Assembly (NCBI GenBank): GCA_035222895.1
Contig: JAVYIG010006359.1
Span: forward strand, 1 to 64,000
From: Strongylocentrotus droebachiensis
Lineage: Eukaryota; Echinodermata; Echinoidea; Camarodonta; Strongylocentrotidae
DNA length: 64,000 nucleotides
Direction: 5' to 3'
Shown: positions 14,701-27,765 of the stretch, piece by piece
How the letters are laid out: the number at the start of each line of letters is the position of its first letter
How positions within the stretch are numbered: position 1 is the stretch's first letter
Notes under the pieces: model-generated
What the model was told of the DNA's origin: nothing
Seen by the model: only the letters and a program-made list of their open reading frames with translations
Databases searched by the model: none
Program-made: the position numbers and the translations under genes

Positions 14701-15962
14701 AATTCATGTCCCATGGTTGACCATTACAATACTGTATAGGCACATACAGACATGGTGGACTGACCTGTAATATCAAAATGCTAAAAAGATCTAAAGGACC
14801 ATTAACTCAAAATCTTTCAATCATTTCACACCAAGATTTATTCCTTTCTGGCTCTCAGCAGTGTACTGTTGTCTCCACATTACTCATTCTATAGAGCCTC
14901 TAGAATTACACCTCATGTATGACCTCACATGCAACGGGTACAAAAAAAAGAAAAACACAAAAATAAAAAACATTAAATATAGCCCTAGCAGGGCTCCACA
15001 CTAAATTTTTTGAAGGGGGTCCAGATTTAATTTTTTACAGTCTATAGGCCTACAGTGTAAGGCCAATTTTTTTATTTAAATCATGTTTAGCGTCCCAACC
15101 CGCTTCCTTTTTAGAGGCCGCCTGCTGTTTTTTGTGCTTATTTTTCAATGCAAAAACCTGAAAACATACTGCTAAAACAATCTTTTTCTGAATTTAAACA
15201 AAATGAAATAAAAATGCTGGCGGCCATCTTTAAAAACAGCCTGACTATGCAATGAGACCTAAATGTAAAGTACAGGTGAATGTCAAAATTGAAAATTGTG
15301 GGGCGCCCATGTCTCTCGGGCACTTGTTAGTGTCAAACCCTGCTCAAGTATATGAGATGTACATGTAGATGTGGTAATACAGAATAAAAACACAAGAATA
15401 CATTTGTACCATTAATGACATGTATGTCCCTCATAATGTAGGTTAAAGGTCACCTATGATTTGAACAGCCATGCAGCTGAAATGCAATGTCATTATCATG
15501 TTACTCATCACTATTCGCTGATTGATCCACAATATGAGCGCGCTCGCTGATTCACCCAGACATTCTCAAATACATTGCACATCCTCACACGTCCCACTCC
15601 ATTCACTAATTCACATTTCTTGGCAGATTCAATCAAGGAAAATTTCCCCCTGTCAGTGTGCGTAGCGCTCAAAGAAATTAATTCATGCCAAGATGTTCTC
15701 AGGAAAATCAGCATGTAGATGTAGATGTACAGTATATTGGGTACGTTTTCATACGTGTACAAATTTACAAATGTACATACTGTACATGTATAGGCCCTTC
15801 ATGTAAATATGTTCATCTAAATATGTTCATGTAAATCAGTTGTACATGTAAATGGAAATGTATGAGTCAGAAGCATGAATGTACAAGTACATGTACCTGA
15901 AGGAAGTTACAAGGAATTCTTGTATTTCAATCTCCCGGATTACTGCTATTGAGCAGCATCTA

Positions 15963-16073
15963 CAAGTACAGTACAGTGTACATCACGGCAGGTACATGTA
16001 CATGTATAGTGCATGTACATGTATGTTTGATGTTTATGTACATGTACAATATACATATATGTACATGTACATA
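15963..16073. repeat. ACATGT/GTACAT self-complementary repeats
   Basis: A cluster of TGTACATGTACATGTA-type hexamer runs. Similar runs occur at 3327-3371, 5500-5528, 8999-9032, 13589-13611, 16729-16752, 17212-17242 and 18291-18321, among others. The family is confined almost entirely to the left 20 kb. Confidence 0.85.
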
Positions 16074-17635
16074 TCCCCAATGTTTCTGTTTGCGTAATGT
16101 ATTAGAGGGGTATGTTAGAACTTTAAAGTGATAGTTGAGTACTTGAGTTCTGTTTTCAGACCGCAAATGCCTTCGAAGTGCATGGTTATTGCTCTTATTC
16201 TTATCTATGACATTTTTAGTGCCCTTTTAGAACCTAAAATTGCTATGAACGGTTAATTTTAGACCCCAAAATGTGTGAATTTAGCCAATAGGATCATACC
16301 AATACAGCTCCACTTTAAAAAAACATGGTGACCGCGTTAATTAATTTTTTAAATAAAAATAACAATACATGGTCCAGCTGGTTGTGCCTAATAGAAGCAA
16401 CACGAAAATGCCAACAAAAAAAGCTTACATCGACATTGGCTGAAATACGACGTAAAAGCCGTTTTTTCAACGGTTTTTCAACGTTTTTTTCAAATTTGTC
16501 AAAATATCTAATATTTCTGGTGGTACGAAATCGTTATATTTATGGATATTTCAGCCGTCTCTGAACCGATTTTGATCAAACAAAGATGATTTTGTCATTT
16601 AAATATTATGTTCTTTCAAATTTGACACTCAGTTTTTCATTATCTCACAAAAAAATTATTTGTGTAGCGCCCTCTGCAACAGAACTCAACTATCCATTTA
16701 AAGAAAACATTTACACATTCACACACACTGTACATGTACATGTACATGTACATAACATGCAATATGAGTCATAAGAAACAAACTTGTTTCAGTCAATGAA
16801 ATTAATTTCTTTCTCTTTTTTTCTGACTACCAGTATCTAAAGTTGCTCAGCATGTTGTCTACATGAAACATGTACTTGCACATGAAAATGTACATTGCTC
16901 TCGTGATGCGCCATGAGACATTCTTCAATGTAGCTAGAAAAAAACATTCGACATTGTTCTTGGTTGTTTAGTACAATTTGATGAGATTATAAAAAATTGC
17001 ATGTACAGTGTAACCTTGCACCTGTAGTCTAATGAGGACAATCATCAATGCATACAGTACAATCAGACTACTGCTACTCTATGCATTTTTAATTTTTATA
17101 GAGTAATTAATCTGTATTAAATTTGGCACAACGATCCCTCTTCTATGCGGAACAATCTCAAAATCAACTGCGAATTGAAACCCAATCCTGAATAATCCTT
17201 GATACATGTACATTTGTATGTAAATGTACATGTACATGTACAGTGTAGATAGTAAGTACTGCATGTTTTGGCACATTTCCACTTGAATTCTGATAAAACA
17301 ATAACATTTACACACTTGGGTAGATGTACATGTATGTGTAGTGCGTAACGAGATCTTAAATAAGCACTTATCATTCTATCTTGAGTACACAGTACAGACT
17401 ATCCATATCTGGTTTAAAATGGATATCGATGATTTGGCTATTAACTTTAAGCATGCATTAGGAAATCAATATATACGGCATTATAAAATCCCATGAAGTG
17501 TCACAATAATGAGGAAATAAGGCCTAATCTTGTTCATGTTTTAGTACATTTTAAACTAAGACAAGCTTGAAATCTAGATAATATGATGGCTTTCAAATGC
17601 ATTTTACACTTTACATAATCCACCAACAGTGAATG

Positions 17636-17745
17636 GGAAGAGGGGGGAAGGGGGAGGGGGAAGGGGGAGGGGGAAGGGGGAGGGGGAAGGGGGAGGGGGT
17701 GGAGGGGGAGAGGGGGAGGGGGAGAGGAGGGGGAGAGGAGGGGGC
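17636..17745. repeat. GGGGGA/GGGGAA minisatellite
   Basis: About 110 bp of G-run repeats on the plus strand; several G4 motifs are possible. The long Pro-rich minus frame here is its translation, not a gene. Confidence 0.9.
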
Positions 17746-18889
17746 CGGATACATCACACATCTGAGGGCTAATATCAAATAAGTGTGACAAATACATCTC
17801 AATATTTGTACAACTTGTCATACAACATGAACACATGCAATCCAAAATTTGATATTCACTGCTTGCATTAGATTGCCTCGCGCATGATGTACAGTGTAGG
17901 CTTAACATGTATTAACTGTAAATGTTGAGATGTACATATGTTATATGTACATCTTGATCTTGTAAATTATGTAAAGAAAGCTCTCACAGATCTATCATTT
18001 AATTGCATTAAATAAAAATGATAAGCCTATAATGGATTCTGGTTCCTATTCTACATGTATATCTGAATAATACTGTCAATTAAATTGTTGAATCTTTCTT
18101 TTGATATTACAAATGTTACAATGAATGAATACACACCTTGTTCAACACCAAATAAAAACAATTCACACATGTAATTTGATCATGTCTACATGTAGATGTC
18201 TAGTGAATGTAATTTAATTTTCAAATGATGTACTGCAGTCGACTCAAGTGATCGTAATGACAGTCCAATGACTCATGACAAACCATGGATACATGTACAT
18301 GTCATGTATTACATGTACATTTAGAGCACTGTATTCAAATCAAGCAAAGTCTGGGATTATTGGCCATGAAATTGACACAGAAATTAGCACACGATTGGAA
18401 TGGATTAGCACAGTCGTGTCAGCCCATTGATAAATAGATTCTCTCATTACTCTATCCGATCTGCATGTAACTAAACCGATTGTCTTGCTTCCCTCCCTTC
18501 ATTATCCTTGTTGCTTGATGTTGACTAAATTTACATGTATGCAACTTATTTCTGGGTCATTCCTTTTGACTGTAGATAGAAGGCAGGCTTATTTAATCTA
18601 TGTTACAATGGCAATTCAACCTTGCAATTAATTGTGCAAGAAGTGGGTGCATGATATTTTGTTCTTCTTTTCATTCATTCATTCATAACAATCTACATAC
18701 ATGTACATGTAACATCATACTGTAGATCTTTATTTTTACTTTGTATAGGGCACTTTAGTCACAGTGTACTCCAGGCTCCAGACTCAAGAAAACAGCCACT
18801 CAAATTATTGAATTATACGAGAGAGAAAACAAATCAGTAGGTCTCGGAACTCTAAATATTAATTCAATTACTCTATATAGCTACAAGAA

Positions 18890-19279
18890 AGGGTGCGTTC
18901 AAGCAATTTTTTGAAGCTAGAATCACTGACATGAATCGCAAATCATCCACGCTGATTCTCGCTCATTTCAAGCCCAGCCACCGCTCATCACACTGTGCAG
19001 TATGACCCAGGAAGTATCGGTCAAACCGGAACAGGCCACGATAATGACGTCATAGAATCATGATTGAGATCTCCGTTCTTTCAAGCAAATTTTAGCGACC
19101 ATGATTCTCCAGAATCACAATACAAAATGCATTTTTTTCCAGTGTTTCATGTTTGGGTTTGTAAACACGTTTATTTTTACAACCAACAAAAAATTGGTTG
19201 AACGCAACCATGCTTTAAACTAAACGTCTTTGAAAACCGTAATTCTAGGGTGAAAAAGTGTCTATTGAACGCACCCTAA
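18890..19279. mobile_element. putative MITE with 13-bp ends AGGGTGCGTTCAA
   Basis: AGGGTGCGTTCAA at the left and TTGAACGCACCCT at the right are exact inverses about 390 bp apart. No clear target duplication is visible. The interior contains a CRE palindrome TGACGTCA at 19044-19051. Harbinger-like ends are possible, but this is not established. Confidence 0.5.
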
Positions 19280-20664
19280 AACAGTTGAGCCTATAAAATG
19301 ATATACAATACTTGTATACTGTACATAAGTCTGTACATCAACGAATCAATACGGGTAACTAAAAGAAACAACAGGGAGTGGAGATTTTGTAACTGCTGTA
19401 AACTACTGGTCGGTGCCACGTACATGTACATGTACATATGACCACACCATAACTATTCTTTTCCCTTTTTTTTGTCAGTGTGTTGGAACAAATGCATGTA
19501 TGGAAGTTGTCCGCCATGACAACAGGGACATAATTAACGATTCAGCCATATTGAAGAGCCCTTACCTACAGTACATGAACATGTATAGTAATTACAACTT
19601 TTTTTTTAATTCATAACTATCCAATTTGTTGTCCAATTTCATTCAGACTTGAAACTTCCACCAGTCTACTTCTTTGATTGTTCTGCTTTCCTGTAGATTA
19701 GTTAGCTAATAATGTTTGATTTCCCTTTAACATCATAAATGACTTCTATTGTATTGCAATGACAATCTAAAAGGACAGTTCTGAGACTAATACAATTAGT
19801 ACATTGAATTAGTTTCTTTCATTGATACTTCTGTAAGATCGGTTTCGATACGACACACACCTTTTGAATGAGTATGTAAATGAGCTCTTCAATGTATATA
19901 AACCACACTACTCTTGACTTTTTTAAATGCAGACTTAACATGTTTGTATCCAATTACAATGAGAAAAAATCTGTACTGATGTATAAAGAACCATCTCATA
20001 ACTTGAAGTTTCAAGGCAACTCTATATCAATGTTACCATCCAACTAATCAGTTTAGACTGATTTTCCAGTACACATTTTCAAAAGATAAAAGGCAGATTT
20101 CATGTAAATGTACATGTACATGGGTACGAGCAGGACTCAACACCTTGGCCCTAAGAACAGGGGGAGGAGAGGGGGGAGTTCTTGCATGCAGGCTTATGAT
20201 ATTTTTAACCAGCCACATGTAAAACCAACAAAAACACAAACAAACAACAACATCAGTTCCAAAAGAAGGTTGATGCAAGAATTACACAAGCAATTTAAAA
20301 ATAATTATCTTCCTTATTGTTGGTCAAATTTTTTCCAAACTTTAACCAATTAATTTTTCTTTATTCTCCAAATATAACTTCTTTAAATGGTTGGTTTGCC
20401 CTGCCAAATTTGCTAAGGTATTTCTTTTGAAAGCTGTTTTCTACATGTATGTCACTTCTGAATGCAGCTTAAAGGAGGTTAATTCCAGAGAGCTTGACAT
20501 TGCTTACTGTACCCCTTACCAGGCAGCCTTATTTAAGCCTCATGAGTAGTCTAACTGGTTCTATGCGTCTGACTACCGGACCGGTAATGGTAAAACATAA
20601 TGTGGAAAGAAATGGACAAACTGCACTTTTGGATATATACATGTAAGCTTGACCTTAAATAGAC

Positions 20665-22342
20665 TAGGCCTGAGTCGGTACGGTCGATCACACCGGGACC
20701 CGACCGTTGCCGTCGGGTCCCGGTTTCGTTTTTTGAGAACCGACGCTCCGAAAAAAATAATGAAATATGTAAGAAATTGCAGTTTTGCACACCACTAAAA
20801 TCAATCCACCTTAAAACTTAAGTATTTAATTGTTACCAATCATATTCTAGCTCATCCTGAATCAATCCGAACTGCTGATATAAATATGGGTTGCAAAGCA
20901 GTTCGCCCCATGGGGTTGTTGTTGCCAGCTGCTAGCTAGCTACTGTACTGGCCGGGTCTCTCGGCAGGATTAATAAATCAGGTTGAAAGAAACATTAATG
21001 TTTGAATAATAAAACGGCTTTCTAAAAATACTTCTTTACAACATACCGATCGAACAATTTTTAAAAGACAAAATAGATATTTTTTCTTTGATTTTAAACA
21101 CTGCATGCTTCTTTTAAAAACTGAAAATTACTTGGTAATCACAAGAAGTTTCGATACGGATAATTGTTGCAAGGCAAGTTCAGACTAGTCTCGGAAAAAT
21201 GCGCATTGCACCTCGTTAACTGTAATGCGTGCCCAAACGAAACCAAACAATGACGTGATCGTAACGAGAAAAAAATCATTACAAACTACGAGAGCACAAT
21301 TGGAAAGACAACTACTCAAAATTATCGTAAGCAGATACATAACTTGGAGGAAGAATACAATAGTTGTCCAGGAAAAGCCACAGAAATAGTGATAATCGAG
21401 GAGAAACTGGGTACATTTTTATCGCAAGGGGCCTGCTGCAAATACTCGAATCCTTTGTTATACTGCTTTTTACCGTAGAGGGCGCTATTTGGTTTCTAGC
21501 CTCGTGTTCAATTTAAACACGTGTAGTTCGAGTATTTGCAGGAGGCCCATTCAGATAATGATTGTACTTATAGTAACTCCTTAAATATCACTATTTCTGT
21601 GGCTTTTCTTGGACAACTATTGTATTCTTCCTCCAAGTTATGTATCTGCTTACGATAATTTTGAGTAGTTGTCTTTCCAATTGTGCTCTCGTAGTTTGTA
21701 ATGATTTTTTTCTCGTTACGATCACGTCATTGCTTGGTTTCGTTTGGGCACGCATTATACAGCTAACGAGGTGCAGTGCGCATTTTTCCGAGACTAGTCT
21801 GAACTTCCCTTGCAACAGTTATCCGTATCGAAACTTCTTGTGATTACCAAGTAATTTTCAGCTTTTAAAAAAAAAGCATGCGATGTTTAAAATAAGAGAT
21901 AAATATTTATTTTGTCTTAAAAAAATTATTTGATCGGTATATCGTCAAGAAGAATTTTTTAGAAAGCCGTTTTATTATTCTAACATTCATATTTTTTGAC
22001 CCGATTTATTCAACCTGCATGAATCAAAATGGCTGCTCGAATGTTGTCTTTCCATTTTTGCCCCAGTTTTTTTACTTTTAGAGGCACGATAATGGCACTA
22101 AAAATCGCCAATCATGGATGAAAAAAATGTCAAGTGGAAAAATATACCGATCTGAGGCGAGGTATGCATGTGTTGATTTATTTGATTGATAAAAAGGTCA
22201 CTTTTAAGGGACATACTGATGATATGCGCTTTTTATAGAGGCAAGTGACAAATCCTGCGAGCTGATTTCGGGACACCGGGTCCCGATCGGTGCAAGGCCG
22301 TCGGGACCCGGTTTCTGAAAATCCCGACATGACTCAGGCCTA
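20665..22342. mobile_element. hAT-like non-autonomous foldback element, copy B
   Basis: Same family as the element at 1292-2986, with ends TAGGCCTGAGTC and GACTCAGGCCTA and a perfect 8-bp duplication AAATAGAC (20657-20664 and 22343-22350). The arms are inverse copies around a loop at 21394-21586. The loop is reversed relative to copy A. There is no coding capacity. Confidence 0.85.
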
Positions 22343-22350
22343 AAATAGAC

Positions 22351-24761
22351 GTACAAATCTCAAAGTTTTAAGACCAGAATACCCATCAAATATCACACAA
22401 CTCTTAGAAAATGCCATGGTGAGAAAATTGTCAGGCATAATGTACTATTGTTCAATGAACCTTCAAATTTCAAAACATGACTTTACAAATTACATTCACA
22501 GGCTATTAACTATGAACAATAATACATTGCACAATCACACTCATCCCATTCACATTATTTGTATAGATACACGTGTGACGAATACAGCCTGGAGCAATTG
22601 TTACAGGAGGACATCATGTTGGATCAACATGTATGACGAAGTTGAAATATGGAAGGGGAAATTATTCTCCCGAATCTAATGACTGGATGATTTGGGAAAT
22701 GAGTTATTGATGATAGTTGCTTGGTTTGAGTTTGACTTTGCAATTAGTCTGAATTTACAAGAATTGTCTTGTCTTGTCAATGTTTTGACTCGTCATGAGA
22801 CATTGATTGAGCGAAAGTCTAGACTGTTGTCTGTTGAAGTGTTGTCAGTTTATGCTTGTTCATGTATTTTTGTTGTTTCATTTTGTTTGTTTGATGTTTT
22901 TGTTTTTCTGTTTGTGTTTTGGTAACAGATCTATTTCTTTTCAATTGAATTGAATAGCAAAGCCAGTGCAAAGAATTAAAACTTTGTCAAGTTGATCGTT
23001 GACATGACTGTCACTTTGTCTTTGATTGGGAATTTGACATTTTCATTCAACATCACACACTCATCAGTTGGAACAACAACACTAAATAATTGACAGTACT
23101 GTACAGCAAGAAAACAGCTGTCAAGTCAGCCAGATTGCAGTTTGCCACTCAGTTAAAAAACACAGCAAGAGGGCCAGAAACTAGCGGTGGGCCAGTGACC
23201 ACTGCACTGCGGCAGAACAGGCCCGTGTGTTCGGCCCTGTCACGGTACAGCTTCAATGCAGCAGTGCAGTGCCAGTGATCACACGACTGTCCGCACAGCA
23301 CAGCGGGCAATGTCATGTCAATGAATGAAGATTTTTAGTCTGCTCAAATCGAGGTACAAATTTATCAAAATTATCCCAATCACTCACATCTCATTCAATC
23401 TGAATACATATTTCAATCCAAAGACATCACATGGATATAACTTACCCTACGACAAGCTGAAAGTATGCACAAAAGTCGAATTACGCTATAATTTATTTCC
23501 AGTTCCTTATCCAAATCGATAGTCTACACAGCGGCCATATTGGCTTTAATGTTATTATAAGTTTACGCATGCGTGAACGGATCGGGAGGAGAGATAGAAG
23601 GCGTGCACGTGTAGAATCATAATAGATGATGGAAATCTACGGTAGATCACGAGCACTTTGAAGCAGCTACGCCCCTCTTCTAAAATCTTCTGGGAAAAGG
23701 AGGATATTTCGTCAGTTGCCCCTTTTCCTTTCACGTAATGTTTTTGAAGGATAATACAGAATTAAATATGTAGTCTTACTAAATATTGAAAGGAAAGGTA
23801 TTCGTCATCATCATCATCATCCGTGCCTCCGTGGCATCATCATCATCATCTTCATCAACATCGTCGTTGTTGTTGTTGTTTGGTATTATCGGCGTTTCAT
23901 TCTTTTTTAGAATATTTACACCTTTCACTTTTTTGTTTACTATTTGACAATGCGTACTCTTCTAAAATCATAGTGTTTTAAATCTCAGATCCACTGGCCC
24001 ATGAAAACCTCTCACCACAAGTGGCACCTTCCTCCCTATACTGCCTATACATATACCGTATGTGACGTGTCCACACAAAAAAGGTGGGGGAATAGCAGGA
24101 GTTGAAATCTCTCTTCTTTTCTAGTTGAAAGGAGCCCTCAGTGTGTACCATAAAACTAAAATTGTATGGGTCTTTAAACCCGCGGAGGGGGGGGGGGAGG
24201 GCTTGGGGTTGGCACCTACCCTATTTGATGGATTTTTTTTAAAAGAGAGAATAGCCTATGCACCCCCCCCCCCCCACCCCCTCCCTACGTTTGACGACTC
24301 CGGATAAAAAGCAATAGTCATCTTGCAATGGTTTTTTAAGAACGTGCGTTGCTGCCAAGATGTAGCGTAGGCCTACATCCGACCCCGTCTGTTTGGGAAT
24401 TCCCCTTTTAGCAAGTTTCTGCATAATAAATATTATGTCAATACTTTTGCGTAAAAAAACAACCACACATAAATAACAATTAACCAATATAGGCCTTTTC
24501 TTACAAACATGTATCAAGTATCAACCACATATCGGTTAAATGAGCAGTTCAGGCAAAATCCTGTTTTTTTTTAAGTACTAGAAATCTATATGGAATACAT
24601 TTTCTTTGACCGTGAGAGCAATAGGCCATACGTCCCATTAAGAGTTTTTAGCCCATCAGTGCACTAAGTTAACCAATATTCACAGGAGGTCAATGTCACA
24701 ATTTCTTAAATACAACCCTTTATCGGTGGATTTATAGGGCATAACAATTTAAAGAGGTTGT
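22351..24761. other. non-coding stretch with ATC and poly(G)/poly(C) tracts
   Basis: It contains the candidate first exon at 23446-23600, ATC repeats at 23806-23868, and opposed G-run (24186-24199) and C-run (24262-24275) tracts that could pair. No coding exon was recognised. Confidence 0.6.
23446..23600 (-). promoter_or_regulatory. candidate non-coding first exon and promoter of the WDFY3 gene
   Basis: Read on the minus strand, a very strong donor (TAGG|GTAAGTTAT) lies at 23445. About 70-130 bp upstream of it are a CCAAT-containing stretch (AGCCAATATGGCCGC) and an NRF1-like palindrome, ACGCATGCGT, near 23570. No open reading frame is needed: the donor could join the 5' UTR acceptor at 8530. 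That this belongs to WDFY3 is inference from orientation and from the absence of any other minus-strand gene between. Transcript data would settle it. Confidence 0.35.
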
Positions 24762-24765
24762 TTAA

Positions 24766-25304
24766 AGGTACTATGTCCCATTTGCAGACCCAAAAAATGA
24801 AAAAGTTAAATTCCAACGGCATTTGAAAGATAATACTAATTTAGAACTTCCCTAAAAAAAGGTGGGGCTTGAAAATGTCTTCAAGATAAAAAAAAATAAC
24901 GACTATTAGTTGTCAAATCGACTTTAGGGCTATAGAGCCCAAAAGTAATAGTCTTGATTTTCAGACATTATTGTACCGAATGGTCATACGTTTTATGCTG
25001 CGCAGAGATTCAATCAGTTTAATCTTGGCCATCACAAGAAGTGGGTAATTGATGTAGACAAATGCTCATGTACCCTTTACAACTCTTTTCATGTATGTTA
25101 TTACCAAAGAAGAAGAAAAAAAGCCAGTCAGTTACTCAATAGTGTCTGACAGTGAAGTCTAGCAAGTGAACGGGTTTCCTTGCATAATTTGAATATGAGG
25201 ACACTGCTAACGTTTAAATTTCACAGATAGGACATACGACATATTTATAATTCCTGCAAAGTTCTACAGAATTTGAGGTTGGCTGCAAAACGGACATAGT
25301 ACCT
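24766..25304. mobile_element. TTAA-flanked MITE, copy 1
   Basis: Inverted ends AGGTACTATGTCCC followed by (A/T)TTTGCAG, flanked by TTAA at 24762-24765 and 25305-25308. TTAA duplications are the mark of piggyBac-type transposition. Length is 539 bp, with no transposase. It is nearly identical to the copy at 34701. Confidence 0.75.
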
Positions 25305-26166
25305 TTAAAGTTATGAACCCCCTTTCATCCCCTCCATGCAGCTAGGAAATTGTAAGGGGGCGTTGGTTCTGCCTGCAAACTGCAATATGCCGATATTATT
25401 GCATGGACCAGTAGTAGATCCCATGATCATAATACTGTGTCCGGGTATGTAATATAGATGAAGCGCCACTTGTCCAAATGATGTCACCCCCCCCCCCCCT
25501 CCTCCTCCTCCAAAGGGACTGCACCACTTTTGTCGGAGTACTTTAACTTCCAGGTATAGGCCTCAGAAATGACAACATCTAAATATCCCTATCCATGACG
25601 GGTCATTTACATTGTATAGTATACGCACGACGTATAGACTAACAAATAAATGATTACCGTCAATTCACTGCTTTATGGTGAATAAGGGTTTAGTCTCGAT
25701 CACTATGGCTGTATATAATAGGCCAATTTAGAATGACCTGGACCTAAGAAGGCTAATAATTAGTCATTATCACGCTCATCAGCTGTCCTTCGGTCATTAT
25801 TACACTTAAAGCAACTCTGACTTCAAGGTGTTATTACTATTTATTGGCAGACGGTCTTAATTAAACTTTATTTATAAGGGGGATATTCAACCATCAAGAC
25901 CATTTGAATTTGAAGGGGAGCGCAAGATAAGCTTAAAGGCACACTGTCCTACTTGTAGCTACTTGCTCCCTCTATATAGAAAACTTCCCCAATCGGTGCC
26001 TGTTGGTCCCCCATGATCCTCTTTTCCTTATGTTAAATGAGAGCTGAGTTAATGACATAGCCACCTGTCACAGTGACCTCGATGGCTCGCTGTGTGGTCT
26101 AATCCCTTCTTGCCCAGTAGTGGTGACGGCCTTTAAGAGGAGATAAGTCAGGGAAAGAGATGGGTG

Positions 26167-26265
26167 GGGGGAGAGAGAGAGAGAGAGAGAGAGAGAAAGA
26201 AAGAAAGAGACAGAAAGACAGACGGACAGAGAGTGGCAGGCGTATAGAGAGAGAGAGAGAGAGTT
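26167..26265. repeat. GA microsatellite
   Basis: GA runs with GAAA and GACA interruptions. Confidence 0.9.
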
Positions 26266-26995
26266 TATTTAATTACGGGAGCAAATTTAAAATCCTATAC
26301 CAAACTTAATTATCCATGATAATGATACAAAATTCACACCGCTTCTCGAATAGATTTAAACTTCTATTTTTAAAAGTTGATTAGTTCCTTTAAGATGAAC
26401 AGGAAACGTGTAGATTAGTGTTGATTTCTGTAAAGTGATAATCCTTGCTGATTGGGCCATCATCCTGGACGTGACATTTGATCTGACTCCATCAACTTGA
26501 CTTGAAGTTCAATGTCCCGTGTTAGCAATCAGAACACGTCATCGAAACAGCAGTAATATAGCGCATTTGTCACACTCATTAACATTCTACAGATAGCCGC
26601 GATGAAATGTATTTATTTCAAATTCATTTGTTTTAGATATCGTGGCAGAAGGAGTATTTTTTTAAATAATTTTTATCAACTTTACTTGAAGTTCACTGTC
26701 TCATTTTAACAATCAGAACACGTCTCAGGAATAGAGTGAATTTTTCACACTCATTAACATATTTACTAGCCGTGATAAAATTTGTTTATTTTAAATTCTT
26801 TTGTTTTAGTTATCGTGGCAGAATGAGTATGTTTTTCTTCTCGCTTTCATCAACTTTACTTGAAGTTCACTGCCTCATTTTATCAATCAGAACACGTCTC
26901 AGGAATAGAGTGATTTTTTGAAACTCATGAGACAATTTATTAAATAATGATTGATGCACTCATTCTATTCATTTGTTTATTTATATATGCGTCTA

Positions 26996-27204
26996 CACCC
27001 ACAACAAAAAGTGAGTCACCCTTACTCAAATTGATGAGTCACTGGTTTGTCCGTACAGCGAAACACTTGAAGGATCATGTGAGTCACTATGACTCGATAC
27101 AAATGAGTCATAGTGACTCACATGATCCTTCAAGTGTTTCGCTGTACGGACAAACCAGTGACTCATCAATTTGAGTAAGGGTGACTCACTTTTTGTTGTG
27201 GGTG
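26996..27204. repeat. perfect 100-bp inverted repeat with 9-bp spacer
   Basis: Arms 26996-27095 and 27105-27204 are exact reverse complements; the spacer is GATACAAAT. The left arm starts at the element terminus, and the right arm ends in a second copy of that terminus. Confidence 0.95.
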
Positions 27205-27540
27205 CATCATGACATAGACCCCCCTACTGCCTAGGCCTATCACACACATACCATACCATGCCAGAGTCACTGTCCACATTTGCAATGGAAAATATATCCT
27301 AAAATATCACATTTTAGCGATGTAATCGGTGGTCCCGCTACCCGAATCTGAAAAATCTACTTTGTACGCACTAAATTAAGCCTTAACTTGAGATTTATTT
27401 GTCACCCATACTGTCACGAAACAATCTTGAATTAATTCGTTTTACATCAAATAACAAGGATCTAGGAGTTTCGTTGTATAAAACAATGATGCAAGATCAT
27501 GCATGTTTTCATTCGACACGGCTTCGTGCGATACAGTAGA

Positions 27541-27765
27541 CACTATGAACATGACAGACAATGAAAGCGGACAAAATATACAGTTCCTCAGGTAGACAAA
27601 GGGACATCCCTTCACTGCTATTATGTAAAAATGTGTAGAACAGGTGTCACATGCATATTCACCTGTTCTACACATTTTTACATAATAGCAGTGAAGGGAT
27701 GTTCCTTTGTTTTCCTGAGGAACTGTATATTTTGTCCGCTTTCATTGTCTGTCATGTTCATAGTG
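27541..27765. repeat. 106-bp inverted repeat with 13-bp spacer
   Basis: Arms 27541-27646 and 27660-27765 match at all but three positions, which cluster at about 27593-27605. This palindrome is unrelated in sequence to the one at 26996. Confidence 0.9.

Larger units (their letters stand above)
8530..18889. other. non-coding stretch, probably WDFY3 first intron
   Basis: No open frame resembles a conserved protein and no good exon pair was found. It contains ACATGT repeats, the MITE at 11365, a possible SINE fragment near 9480-9690 and the G-rich minisatellite at 17636. Short frames here have no start context or homology that I can see. Confidence 0.6.
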
